From positions 372,001 through 436,000 of the forward strand of contig CAWACW010000016.1 in NCBI GenBank assembly GCA_963780635.1: a stretch of 64,000 nt of DNA. Direction: 5' to 3'. Positions 44,751-55,806 of the stretch are shown in pieces. The translations under genes were made by a program, and so were the position numbers. The DNA comes from DATEPR01 sp963780635. GTDB taxonomy: Bacteria; Actinomycetota; Actinomycetes; Mycobacteriales; Pseudonocardiaceae. Positions within the stretch are counted from its first letter, which is position 1; every line of letters begins with the position of its first letter. Under the pieces are notes generated by a model. It saw nothing but the letters and a program-made list of their open reading frames with translations, had not been told where the DNA came from and made no database searches.

Positions 44751-46982
44751 GTGAGTACGACCGCAGTGGCGCGAACCGGCCCCATCGCCCGGTTCCGGCA
44801 TCCGGCGGGTGGCACCCGGCCGGCGTGGCTGCCTGTGTGGTCGAGAGCTGCCGCGATGCGGGCCGCGCGGGCCACCATCGTCGTGCCGGGGATGTTCGCG
44901 TTGGCCTACGAGGTCATCGGCAGCCTGCAGATGGCCACGTTCGCCGCGTTCGGCGGCTTCGCGACGCTCGTGCTCGCCTCGTTCGCAGGCACGTGGCAGG
45001 ACAAGCTCCGTGCGCACGTCGGCCTCGCGATCGCGGGCAGTGTGCTGCTCGTCATCGGCACCGCGGTCAACGGGTCGATCCTGCTGGCCTCGCTCATCTC
45101 GCTGCCACTGACGTTCGCGGTGCTGTTCGCGGGCGTGATCGGCCCGAACGCGGCAGCGGCCAGCACGGGTGCGCTGCTGATGTACGTGCTGCCTGCCGCG
45201 TCGCCGGGCACCATCGCGATGATCCCTGACCGGTTGGCGGGCTGGGGCCTGGCCACCGTGGCGGGCACGATCGCCGTACTGCTGTTCTCCCCGAGGTCAC
45301 CCGGTGCCCAACTGCGCAGCGCCGCCGCCGACACCGCGCGAGCACTGGGCGACCAGCTCGCCGCGGCCCTGGCCGGTGATCGCACCGTTGCACATCGCGA
45401 GCGGTCGATCGCCGCGAAAGAACGGCTGATGTCCACGTTCACCTCGACCCCGTACCGGCCGACCGGCCTGGCAACCGCCGACCAGGCGATGAACAACCTG
45501 GTGGGGCTGCTGGAGTGGACGACATCGGTGATCTGCGACAGCCTCAGCGAGTACCACGACCTGCCGGACGTCGACCCCGTCGAGCGGCAACTGCTGGCCG
45601 ACACTAGCGCGACCCTGCGTGACGTCGCGGCCGTGCTGCGCGACGAGCCAGGGCAACCGCAGCTCGAGTGTCTGGAACGCAGCCTCGCGACGAGCGTGGC
45701 GCACCTACGGGAACGGCGCAGCGACAGCGAGGGCTACGCGGCCGCCGTGCACCTGTCGTTCCATGCCCGCACCGCGGCGGTCGCGGCACACACCGCGCTG
45801 GCCGACGCGCTCATCACGGCGCACCGAGCCGATCCCGCGGTCGTCATCGGCAGGCGCAGGCGCTGGTACGGCACCGAGTTCGACACCTCGCCGGACCCGC
45901 TGAGCGAGCGCCGCCTCGCCGGGTTGGTGGCCGCGGCGGGAGTGGTGTCGCGGCACGCCAGCCTGCGGTCGGTGTGGTTCCTCAACAGCATGCGGGGTGC
46001 CATCGCCATCTCGGCTGCCATCGCGGTCGCGGACGTGACCGGGGTACAGCACGGGTTCTGGGTGGTGCTGGGCACGTTGTCCGTGCTGCGGTCGAACGCG
46101 GCGGCGACGGGTGCGACGGCGGCGCGGGCGCTGCTGGGCACGGTGGCCGGCTTCGTCATCGGCGCGCTGCTGCTGCTCGTCATCGGGACGGGCACTGCCG
46201 CCCTGTGGATTGCCCTGCCCGTCGCCGTACTGGTCGCCGCGTACGCCCCTGGCACGTTGCCGTTCGCGGCGGGTCAAGCGGCGTTCACGGTCGTGGTGTC
46301 GGTGCTCTTCAACCTGCTGCAGCCGATCGGATGGCAGATCGGCGTGCTGCGCCTCGAGGACGTCGCGATCGGCTGTGCGGTGAGCCTGCTGGTCGGGTTG
46401 TTGTTCTGGCCAAGAGGCGCGGGCACGCTGGTGGCGGATGATCTCGCCGACGCGCTGCGCACCAGCGGCTCGTACCTGACGGACGCGGCGAGTTGGGCGC
46501 TCGGCCTGCGGGCATCCGTCCCGCCTGCGACGGCGGCGATCAACGCGAGCGTGCGGCTGGACGACGCGATCCGCGGTTTCCTCGCCGAGCAGGGGGCCAA
46601 GAAAGTGCCCAAGGAGGACCTCTGGCGGCTGGTCACGGGAGCCCTACGCACGCGGCTGACCGCGCACTCGCTGGCCGGCCTGCCCAGCCCGGGCGACTGC
46701 GCTGACTCGCTGCGCGCGATGCTCAGCGAGCAGGCCGATCAGCTCGCGGCCTGGTACGACCACCTCGCGTCCCGCCTGGACCGAACCGACCACGGCGCCG
46801 TGCCGCTGCTGAACCCGCCGGAGTTCCGCGATCCGCTGACTCTGGAGGGCGTCCGGGTGGTCGACCTGTCCACAGCCCTGTGGGTCAGCGAACACCTCAA
46901 GCACCTGACCCCGCGCCTGGCCGAGCTGGTGGAACCGGCCAAGGTCATGGCAGCCCAACGGCACCGACCGTGGTGGCGCTGA
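44751..46982 (+). CDS. FUSC-type aromatic/efflux membrane protein
   Basis: A 743-residue FUSC-family protein with two six-helix membrane blocks, about residues 45-185 (FALAYEVIGSLQMATFAAFGGFATLVLASF) and 405-560 (WFLNSMRGAIAISAAIAVA; HGFWVVLGTLSVLRSNAAATG). Each is followed by a cytoplasmic helical domain. Family members export aromatic acids or are envelope proteins; the substrate is unknown. TATCCT (44739-44744) six bases before GTG 44751 suggests a leaderless start. The 3' end is included in an 81-bp tandem duplication. Confidence 0.85.
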   Translation: MSTTAVARTGPIARFRHPAGGTRPAWLPVWSRAAAMRAARATIVVPGMFALAYEVIGSLQMATFAAFGGFATLVLASFAGTWQDKLRAHVGLAIAGSVLLVIGTAVNGSILLASLISLPLTFAVLFAGVIGPNAAAASTGALLMYVLPAASPGTIAMIPDRLAGWGLATVAGTIAVLLFSPRSPGAQLRSAAADTARALGDQLAAALAGDRTVAHRERSIAAKERLMSTFTSTPYRPTGLATADQAMNNLVGLLEWTTSVICDSLSEYHDLPDVDPVERQLLADTSATLRDVAAVLRDEPGQPQLECLERSLATSVAHLRERRSDSEGYAAAVHLSFHARTAAVAAHTALADALITAHRADPAVVIGRRRRWYGTEFDTSPDPLSERRLAGLVAAAGVVSRHASLRSVWFLNSMRGAIAISAAIAVADVTGVQHGFWVVLGTLSVLRSNAAATGATAARALLGTVAGFVIGALLLLVIGTGTAALWIALPVAVLVAAYAPGTLPFAAGQAAFTVVVSVLFNLLQPIGWQIGVLRLEDVAIGCAVSLLVGLLFWPRGAGTLVADDLADALRTSGSYLTDAASWALGLRASVPPATAAINASVRLDDAIRGFLAEQGAKKVPKEDLWRLVTGALRTRLTAHSLAGLPSPGDCADSLRAMLSEQADQLAAWYDHLASRLDRTDHGAVPLLNPPEFRDPLTLEGVRVVDLSTALWVSEHLKHLTPRLAELVEPAKVMAAQRHRPWWR

Positions 46983-47112
46983 CAGTTCGCTCAGCACTCG
47001 ATCGAGCTGGTGGAACCGGCCAAGATCGTGGCAGCCCAACGGCACCGACCGTGGTGGCGCTGACAGTTCGCTCAGCACTCGATCGAGCTGGTGGAACCGG
47101 CCAAGATCGTGC
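46923..47112. repeat. 81-bp tandem duplication of the FUSC gene end
   Basis: Copy 1 (46923-47003) covers the last 19 codons and stop of the FUSC gene; copy 2 is 47004-47084; a partial third copy ends near 47112 at the rnhA stop. 81 is a multiple of three, so copy 2 repeats ELVEPAK..AAQRHRPWWR in frame after the stop. Confidence 0.9.
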
Positions 47113-47115
47113 CGG

Positions 47116-47586
47116 TCAGCCAGTTCTGCTCTGCTGGGCTTCCTCGCAGCCGCGGGCGGCCAGGCGGTCGGCGCGCTCGTTCTCGGGGTGGCCGGCGTGG
47201 CCCTTGACCCAGTGCCAGCTCACGTCGTGCGGTGCCAGAGCCGCATCGAGCAACTGCCACAGGTCGGCGTTCTTCACGGGCTCCCGCGCGGAGGTCCGCC
47301 AGCCGTTGGTCTTCCAGCGGGGCAGCCACTGCGTGATGCCGTTGCGGACGTAGGTGCTGTCCGTGTAGAGCCGCACGACGGACGGCCGGGTGAGGCTCTC
47401 CAGCGCGCGGATGGGCGCGGTCAGCTCCATCCGGTTGTTCGTCGTCACGCCGGGCTCGCCCCCGTACAACTCCTTCTCGTGCCGCCCGAACCGCAGCAGG
47501 GCCCCCCAACCGCCCGGCCCGGGATTGGGTACGCAGGCCCCATCGGTGTAGATCTCGAGATGAACGTCGTCGCCCGCGGAAGTCAC
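47116..47586 (-). CDS. rnhA: Ribonuclease HI
   Basis: A 156-residue RNase HI that degrades RNA in RNA-DNA hybrids. The metal-binding DEDD set is visible: D15 (YTDGACVPNPG), E54 (NNRMELTA), D76 (LYTDSTYV) and D140 (NERADRLA); WHWVKGHAGHPENE precedes the last. Normal length, stand-alone, no HBD. GTG start with TAGGTT (47598-47593) six bases upstream on the minus strand, so leaderless. Confidence 0.94.
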   Translation of the reverse strand: MTSAGDDVHLEIYTDGACVPNPGPGGWGALLRFGRHEKELYGGEPGVTTNNRMELTAPIRALESLTRPSVVRLYTDSTYVRNGITQWLPRWKTNGWRTSAREPVKNADLWQLLDAALAPHDVSWHWVKGHAGHPENERADRLAARGCEEAQQSRTG

Positions 47587-47647
47587 GAAGGCAACCTAGC
47601 GCCCGGGATCCCGCCTGCCGTACACGCCCACTCGGACGGCCAGGTCG

Positions 47648-47699
47648 TGGGGCGAGGTAATGGGGCGAAGTCATGGGGCGAGGTCATGGGGCGAGGTGC
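47648..47699. repeat. Four 13-bp direct repeats
   Basis: TGGGGCGAGGTCA-like units at 47648, 47661, 47674 and 47687, exactly head to tail, between rnhA and the VapBC-type pair. Confidence 0.8.
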
Positions 47700-47724
47700 C
47701 GCCTCCCAGACCATTACCTCCACC

Positions 47725-47755
47725 TGTAGCTCGGTGCGCTACATGCGGCTACGCT
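47725..47755 (+). promoter_or_regulatory. Operator and leaderless promoter of the VapBC-type pair
   Basis: TGTAGC-N7-GCTACA (47725-47743) is a perfect dyad covering the expected -35. TACGCT (47750-47755) is the -10, followed by six bases to the GTG start. Typical for autorepression by a Phd/VapB antitoxin. Confidence 0.6.
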
Positions 47756-47761
47756 TCATCC

Positions 47762-48040
47762 GTGAAGGTGATCACTCAGCGGGAGTTTCGGAACAATTCC
47801 GCCGCTGTCATGGACGCGGTCGAGGCGGGCGAGACCTACCACGTCACCCGCAACGGCGTGGAGGTCGCCGAAGTGCGTCCGCTCCCACGCCGCCGGCGTC
47901 TGACCGCCGAGGAGCTGGTCGAGCGGCATCGACGGCTGCCACGCGTGGACTACGGGCGCATGCGACGGGAAGCCGACGAGTTCTTCGGTACCGAGGACCG
48001 GTTGGGCGACGACGATGTTTGGGAGCGTAACCGTGGCTGA
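47762..48040 (+). CDS. Phd/YefM-type antitoxin
   Basis: A 92-residue antitoxin. The N-terminal Phd/YefM dimer and DNA-binding domain reads VITQREFRNNSAAVMDAVEAGE and YHVTRNGVEVAEVRPL. The C-terminal part (LTAEELVERHRRLPRVDYGRM, then an acidic end) wraps the toxin. It overlaps the toxin start by eight bases. It should autoregulate through the upstream dyad. Confidence 0.88.
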   Translation: MKVITQREFRNNSAAVMDAVEAGETYHVTRNGVEVAEVRPLPRRRRLTAEELVERHRRLPRVDYGRMRREADEFFGTEDRLGDDDVWERNRG

Positions 48041-48437
48041 CCAGCACGAGTCCGGTCTGCTGGACACCTGCGCCTACATCGATCTCGGCTTGCTCGACCC
48101 GGCGGCGTTGCCGAGGATCCCGGAGATCACCGCTATCACGATGGCCGAACTGCACCAAGGCCTTGCGATGGCGAAGGACCCCGTGGTCCGGGCGGCGCGG
48201 ACCGAGAAACTCGGGGTGGCGATCGTCGATTTCGATCCGTTGCCGTTCGACGGTGCCGCCGCCGCGCGCTACGGCACGCTGGTCGCGCTCACGCTGGAGG
48301 CGAACCGGCACCCTCGACCACGCCGACTCGACTTGATGATCGCCGCGATCGCGTCCGCACGCGACCTACCGCTCTACACGCGCAACGAGGCCGACTTCCA
48401 CGGCCTGCACGACATGGTCGAGATCATCGGCGTCTGA
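48033..48437 (+). CDS. VapC-type PIN-domain toxin
   Basis: A 134-residue PIN-domain RNase. LLDTCAYIDL carries the first catalytic Asp, TAITMAELHQGL the Glu, RRLDLMIAAIASARDLPLYTRNEADFHGL the later Asp residues. PIN toxins cleave specific tRNAs or rRNA. GTG 48033 lies inside the end of the antitoxin gene, giving translational coupling. Confidence 0.88.
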   Translation: MADQHESGLLDTCAYIDLGLLDPAALPRIPEITAITMAELHQGLAMAKDPVVRAARTEKLGVAIVDFDPLPFDGAAAARYGTLVALTLEANRHPRPRRLDLMIAAIASARDLPLYTRNEADFHGLHDMVEIIGV

Positions 48438-48568
48438 GTTCCTTGCGGCGCAGCCATGATCACCAGCCCCGGGCTCGCCATTCCGCCTCCGATACGAGGG
48501 ACTCGGCGTGACGCGGGATCAGCTCGGTTCTCGCCTCGTTCACCTGCCCGAATAGCGACACCGAGAGC

Positions 48569-48603
48569 GAATGGGGCCGCCTGCCAAGCAGGTGGCCCCA
48601 TTC
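48569..48603. terminator. Bidirectional hairpin terminator
   Basis: A 16-bp stem with one G-T pair (GAATGGGGCC.CCTGC with its complement) and a 3-nt loop, between the converging toxin and MBL genes. Confidence 0.75.
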
Positions 48604-48617
48604 GAACGGTTCGGCCG

Positions 48618-49298
48618 TTACCAGCCGCGGGCTCGCCATTCCGCTACGTGCGCTCGCTGTTCACCCAGCGTCGAGTCGTCGCCGTGGCCCGGGTAGAACC
48701 ACGTGTCGTCGGGCAGCACGTCGAAGATGCGGTGTTGGACGTCGTCGATGAGGGACGCGAACCGGACCGGGTCCTTCTGCGTGTTGCCGACACCACCGGG
48801 GAACAGGCTGTCGCCGGTGAACAGGTGGCCGTGGCCGGACGGGTCGCGGTAGAGCAGCGCGATCGAGCCCGGGGTGTGGCCGCGGAGGTGGATGATCTCC
48901 AGTTCACAGTTGCCGAACCGGATCGTGTCGCCCTGCGTCACCAGAAAGTCCGGCGGGATCGGCAGGGGGCCTGCGTCCTCGGCGTGGGCGACGGTGTTCG
49001 CGCCGAATGCGCCCGCCGTGGCGCCCAGGGCCTGCCAGTGGTCGGCGTGCTGGTGGGTGGTGACGATGGTGCGCAGCGCGGGGCGCTCCGCACCGGAACC
49101 GACCAGGTCGGACAGGCGTTCCGGGTCGTTGGCTGCGTCGATCAACAACGCTTCGTTGCTGGCGCGGCACACCAGCAGGTAGGCGTTGTTGTCCATCGGG
49201 CCGACCGACATCTTGGTGATGGTCAGGCCGTCCAGGGTGCGACGCGCGGGGGTGCCGGCCGGCTCGACGTGGCCGGTGTACTCATCGAGGACATCCAC
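48618..49298 (-). CDS. Metallo-beta-lactamase-fold hydrolase
   Basis: A 226-residue MBL-fold protein of the glyoxalase II-like group. The zinc ligands are H82, H84, D86 and H87 (THQHADHW), a later His (LRGHTPGSIAL), the bridging Asp (LFTGDSLFPGGVG) and the final His (FYPGHGDDSTL). It likely cleaves a thioester or related bond; with a mycothiol-dependent-isomerase-like neighbour upstream on the same strand, a mycothiol conjugate is possible. This pair next to uvrA is a conserved actinobacterial context. Confidence 0.87.
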   Translation of the reverse strand: MDVLDEYTGHVEPAGTPARRTLDGLTITKMSVGPMDNNAYLLVCRASNEALLIDAANDPERLSDLVGSGAERPALRTIVTTHQHADHWQALGATAGAFGANTVAHAEDAGPLPIPPDFLVTQGDTIRFGNCELEIIHLRGHTPGSIALLYRDPSGHGHLFTGDSLFPGGVGNTQKDPVRFASLIDDVQHRIFDVLPDDTWFYPGHGDDSTLGEQRAHVAEWRARGW

Positions 49299-49331
49299 GA
49301 ATCCCGACAGTAGCCGGTTTCCCCGCCCCGA

Positions 49332-50087
49332 TCAGAGCCAGGACGGCAACGCGGGCAGCGTGGTCGGCCTCGACCTGCCCGTGAGCCACGCCAGCGCGTC
49401 CGCGGCGGGGGCCCGGACGTCGCTGTGGTCGCCGTCGCCGAGCAGCCAGGTCCGTTCGCTGCCCTCGGGTAGTTCGACCGCCAACCGCACGGCAGGCATG
49501 TCGACCTTGTCGTCGAAGGTGGTCACGACGTAGTCGACCACCAACCCTGCCTGCTGACCGGTCTGCTCGACGACCTCCTCGAAGCCGACGCCGACGTCCA
49601 GGTCGACGTGGTGCACCAGCAACTCGGTCAGGCGCATCCACGGCACCAGCGACGCATCGATCTGCAGGCCCCGGCTGTTGACGACGCCTGCCTCCCAGTC
49701 CGCCTCGCCCATCACCTCGGCGGCCATGAAGAACCGCTCGTCGGCCGCCTTCAGGTCCTCCTGCTGGACCCTGGCCAGCCGGTTCGCGCCCTCCTGGATG
49801 TCCGCCTCGCGGTCGGCCCTGCTCGCGTACATCGGGCTCTCGATGCCGGTACGCGCCCAGTGCAGCAGGTTGACCAGCCCGTCCGCGTTGCGCGCGAGGT
49901 GGCTGACGACGTGGCCTCTCGTCCAACCGGTCAACGGCGTCCGCGCGTGCATGGCGACGTCATCGAGGTCACCGACCGCCTCGTAGAGCGCCGCACCCGC
50001 CCGTCTTGCTGCCGCGAGCCCTTCGCCCGCGAACCTGACTGCTTCGAACTGCTCGGCGCCGGAAAGTTGGGCGCGTAGTGCTGGCAC
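49332..50087 (-). CDS. Maleylpyruvate isomerase-type, mycothiol-dependent protein
   Basis: A 251-residue DinB-fold protein of the mycothiol-dependent maleylpyruvate isomerase family. The metal-binding region includes PLTGWTRGHVVSHLARNADGLVNLL, and the C-terminal domain ends in ADALAWLTGR. LTELLVHHVDLDVG supplies further His residues. GTG 50087 has GGAG about 6 nt upstream. The specific reaction is not known; these proteins use mycothiol, the actinobacterial thiol. Confidence 0.82.
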   Translation of the reverse strand: MPALRAQLSGAEQFEAVRFAGEGLAAARRAGAALYEAVGDLDDVAMHARTPLTGWTRGHVVSHLARNADGLVNLLHWARTGIESPMYASRADREADIQEGANRLARVQQEDLKAADERFFMAAEVMGEADWEAGVVNSRGLQIDASLVPWMRLTELLVHHVDLDVGVGFEEVVEQTGQQAGLVVDYVVTTFDDKVDMPAVRLAVELPEGSERTWLLGDGDHSDVRAPAADALAWLTGRSRPTTLPALPSWL

Positions 50088-50393
50088 GGCGGCTCCAGTG
50101 ACGACGTTGCTGTTGCCGGGACGCAGGCTGGACCAATGCCGACTCCGCCCCCGGGCGAGGGCTGCGAGTAGGCGGTGCGTCCAGCGTAGGCTTGTCCGGT
50201 ACCAGCCGGTAGAGGCCGAACAAGCGAACCGGAATAATCGCTGGTACATCCGTTGCTTCAATTGTTGTCGGTGCTGCCTCCTAGCATGGGCACGGCCGAC
50301 CTGTGCGCCCCCGGTGCCCTGGCGAGGGCACGGTGAGGGTCGCCGTGAAGGTATGGCGCACGCCGCCGATCGCACACAGCTGAAGGGACCGCC
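50088..50393. other. Divergent intergenic region before uvrA
   Basis: About 306 bases with no gene. AAGGGA lies five bases before the uvrA GTG. No actinobacterial LexA box (CGAAC-N4-GTTCG) was found. Confidence 0.5.
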
Positions 50394-53270
<2,877 letters not shown>

Positions 53271-53282
53271 GCGTCGCCACCG

Positions 53283-53353
53283 TGGCGCCAGTTGGCGCCA
53301 CGGTGTGCCATAGCTACTTGCAATGGCGCCATAGTGGTGCCATGATGGCGTCA
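53283..53353 (+). promoter_or_regulatory. Phased array of 8-bp TGGCGCCA boxes over a leaderless promoter
   Basis: TGGCGCCA occurs at 53283, 53293 and 53324, with variants TGGTGCCA (53335) and TGGCGTCA (53346), stepped by 10-11 bp. The promoter TTGCAA (53318-53323), 17 nt, CATGAT (53341-53346) lies inside the array, and ATG 53353 follows six bases later. This resembles MetJ/Arc-type cooperative operators. Confidence 0.6.
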
Positions 53354-53877
53354 TGGAGCTCACGCCGTACATCACCGCCCTCCGCCAGCAGCTGGCGGTG
53401 GCTGCCGAAGCCGGCGGCGAGGACGCTCGTGCCCTGGCCGAGCGGCTCACCGCCCCGCTGGAGTCGGCGGTGCGGCTTGCCCTGCTGGACACGTTGTCGG
53501 CAGCGGCAGACGAGATCACCCGCGACCTGGCGCCAGGCTCCGTCGAACTGCGCATCCGGGGTCGCGAGCCCGCGTTCGTGGTGACGCCACCGCCGCCGGA
53601 GGTCCCCTACGAGACCCAGGAGACCGTGACGCCATCAGTGGCGCCCGATGGCGACGAAGGCGCCACCGCCCGGATCAACTTCCGGCTCGGCGAGAACCTG
53701 AAGAGCCGGATCGAGGACGCGGCCGGCCAAGCCGGGCTCTCCGTCAACGCGTGGCTCGTCCGGGCCGCGGCGGCCGCGCTGGAGTCCGACGACGGCAACC
53801 GGCGGTCTGCCCCGCGCGGGCCGGACAGTCGCGCGTCGTGGCCGGGCGGCCAGCGCTACACGGGCTGGGTCCGCTAA
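53353..53877 (+). CDS. Ribbon-helix-helix (HicB-annotated) regulator
   Basis: A 174-residue protein. The N-terminal helical domain (MELTPYITALRQQLAVAAEAGG, SAVRLALLDTLSAAADEI) and a strand-rich middle precede an Arc-type RHH (TARINFRLGENLKSRIEDAAGQAGLSVNAWLVRAAAAAL). A basic Gly/Arg tail ends the protein. Homologues are often labelled HicB-type antitoxins, but no toxin gene is adjacent. The phased palindromic boxes in its own promoter predict autoregulation. It precedes the DUF4097-DrrAB genes by about 100 bases and may control them. Confidence 0.78.
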   Translation: MELTPYITALRQQLAVAAEAGGEDARALAERLTAPLESAVRLALLDTLSAAADEITRDLAPGSVELRIRGREPAFVVTPPPPEVPYETQETVTPSVAPDGDEGATARINFRLGENLKSRIEDAAGQAGLSVNAWLVRAAAAALESDDGNRRSAPRGPDSRASWPGGQRYTGWVR

Positions 53878-53902
53878 CCCACTCGCCACACCTCACTTCA
53901 TC

Positions 53903-53946
53903 ACTTCGTCCCCGACCTGCGGGGACTTCGTCCCCGACCTGCGGGG
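53903..53946. repeat. Two perfect 22-bp direct repeats
   Basis: Two head-to-tail copies (53903-53924, 53925-53946), each with CCCCGACCTGCGGGG, a small hairpin. They lie between the RHH gene and the DUF4097 gene and could act as a 5' leader structure. Confidence 0.85.
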
Positions 53947-53978
53947 ATTGCTCACCAACCCCTTTCGGAGGTACCGCC

Positions 53979-54824
53979 ATGCCTACTTTCGACACCCCGG
54001 AGCCGATTTCCGCCACCCTCGACGTGGTCGTCGGATCCATCCAGATCAGGGCGAGCGACCGCTCGGACACCGTCGTCGACGTGCGGCCGTCGGACCCCTC
54101 CCGCGACCAGGACGTGCGAGTGGCCGGGGAGACCCGCGTGGAGTTCACCGGTGGCACGCTGCTGGTCCGGACGCCACGAGCCCGCAATCTCGGCCTGTTC
54201 GGCCGCACCGGGTCGGTCGCGGTGGACATCGAGCTGCCCACGGGCTCCAGCCTGCAGGCCGAAGCGGCCATGGGCGAGTTCCGCGTCCAGGGCGGCCTCG
54301 GTGACTGCCGCATCAAGACCTCAGCGGGCGACATCCAGCTCGACCGGACCGGGCAGGTCGAACTGCGCACCGGGGCAGGCGCGGTCGTGGTGGACCGCGT
54401 GGTCGGCAAGGCCGACATCACCACCGGGTCCGGCCGGATCCACGTGGGCTCGATCGACGGCAGTGCCGTGCTGAAGAACTCCAACGGCGACAACTGGATC
54501 GGCGCGATCACCGGCGAACTGCGGGTCAAGGCGGCCAACGGCGACGTCACCGTCGACCGCGCGAACGCTTCCGTCACGGCGAACACCGCGAACGGCAGCG
54601 TGGTGATCGGCGACGTGGTGCGCGGCACGGCGTCGCTGTCCACCGCTATCGGCCAGATCGAGGTCGGCATCCATCAGGGCACGGCGGCCCGGCTGGATGT
54701 GTCGACCCAGTTCGGCAGGGTCCGCAACGACCTGGACACCACCGACCGGCCGGCGGCCACCGACGAGACCGTCGACATCCAGGCCCGCACCAGCTACGGC
54801 GACGTCGTGATCCGGCGTGCCTGA
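53979..54824 (+). CDS. DUF4097 beta-strand-repeat protein
   Basis: A 281-residue protein made of repeated short beta strands of the DUF4097 (adhesin-like right-handed solenoid) type: GELRVKAANGDVTVDRANA, SVTANTANGSVVIGDVVRG, ASLSTAIGQIEVGIHQG. No signal peptide or membrane helix is seen, so it is cytoplasmic or leaves by an unknown path. CGGAGG precedes the ATG by 7-8 nt. It lies immediately before the DrrAB-type transporter and is regularly found in that context; its role is unknown. Confidence 0.85.
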   Translation: MPTFDTPEPISATLDVVVGSIQIRASDRSDTVVDVRPSDPSRDQDVRVAGETRVEFTGGTLLVRTPRARNLGLFGRTGSVAVDIELPTGSSLQAEAAMGEFRVQGGLGDCRIKTSAGDIQLDRTGQVELRTGAGAVVVDRVVGKADITTGSGRIHVGSIDGSAVLKNSNGDNWIGAITGELRVKAANGDVTVDRANASVTANTANGSVVIGDVVRGTASLSTAIGQIEVGIHQGTAARLDVSTQFGRVRNDLDTTDRPAATDETVDIQARTSYGDVVIRRA

Positions 54825-54852
54825 CCACGCCGCACCAATTCCAGGAGGGGAC

Positions 54853-55806
54853 ATGTTGACCATCACCGCGCCGACCAAGCTCGCGATCTCGGCGACCGGG
54901 CTCCGGAAATCGTTCGCCGACAAGGTAGTGCTCGACGGGATCGACCTCGAGGTCACCGAGGGAACGGTCTTCTCGCTGCTCGGCCCGAACGGCGCGGGCA
55001 AGACGACCGTGGTGAAGATCCTCTCCACCCTGGTCCCGGCCGATGGCGGCAGGGCGTTCGTCGCGGGCCACGACCTGACCGGCGACCCGGACGGCGTGCG
55101 GGCCGGGATCGGTGTCACCGGCCAGTTCTCCGCGGTGGACAACCTGCTCACCGGCGCGGAGAACCTGCGGCTGATGGGCGACCTGCACCATCTGGGTCGC
55201 AGCGAGTGCAGGCGGCGGGCGACGGAACTGCTGGCACGCTTCGACCTGGTGGACGCGGGCGGGCGGCAGGCCGCGACCTACTCGGGCGGTATGCGCCGCA
55301 GGCTCGACCTCGCGATGACGCTGGTCGGCAACCCGAGGCTGATCTTCCTCGACGAGCCGACCACCGGGCTGGATCCGCGTAGCCGCAGGGACATGTGGGA
55401 CATCATCCGAGGACTCGTCGCGGACGGTGTGACGATCTTCCTGACCACGCAGTACCTGGACGAGGCCGACGAACTGGCCGACCGCGTCGCCGTGCTCGAC
55501 CGCGGCACGCTGGTCGCCCAGGGCACGCCCGCCGAGCTCAAGCGCCGCATCCCGGGTGGACACGTCAGCCTGTACTTCGCCGGCCCGCGTGAGCTGGACT
55601 CCGCGGCCCGCCTGCTGGACCCCGCCGTCCGCGATGACGAGGCGCTGGCGCTGCAGGTGCCCGGCGACGGCGACGTCAAGTCGGTGCACGCCCTGCTCGA
55701 CCAGCTGCGCGACGCCTCGATCGAGGTGGACCGGCTGGCCATCCACACCCCGGATCTCGACGATGTCTTCTTCGCCCTCACCGGTCACCAAGGAGTGCCC
55801 TCATGA
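54853..55806 (+). CDS. DrrA-like ABC transporter ATP-binding protein
   Basis: A 317-residue ATPase. Walker A GPNGAGKTT is at 44-52, the signature YSGGMRRRLDLAM, Walker B LIFLDEPTTGLD, then TTQYLDEADELADR, typical of daunorubicin-resistance-type (DrrA) exporters. The C-terminal extension (about 220-317) matches DrrA. AGGAGGGG lies about 5 nt before the ATG. It couples to the following permease. Confidence 0.92.
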   Translation: MLTITAPTKLAISATGLRKSFADKVVLDGIDLEVTEGTVFSLLGPNGAGKTTVVKILSTLVPADGGRAFVAGHDLTGDPDGVRAGIGVTGQFSAVDNLLTGAENLRLMGDLHHLGRSECRRRATELLARFDLVDAGGRQAATYSGGMRRRLDLAMTLVGNPRLIFLDEPTTGLDPRSRRDMWDIIRGLVADGVTIFLTTQYLDEADELADRVAVLDRGTLVAQGTPAELKRRIPGGHVSLYFAGPRELDSAARLLDPAVRDDEALALQVPGDGDVKSVHALLDQLRDASIEVDRLAIHTPDLDDVFFALTGHQGVPS

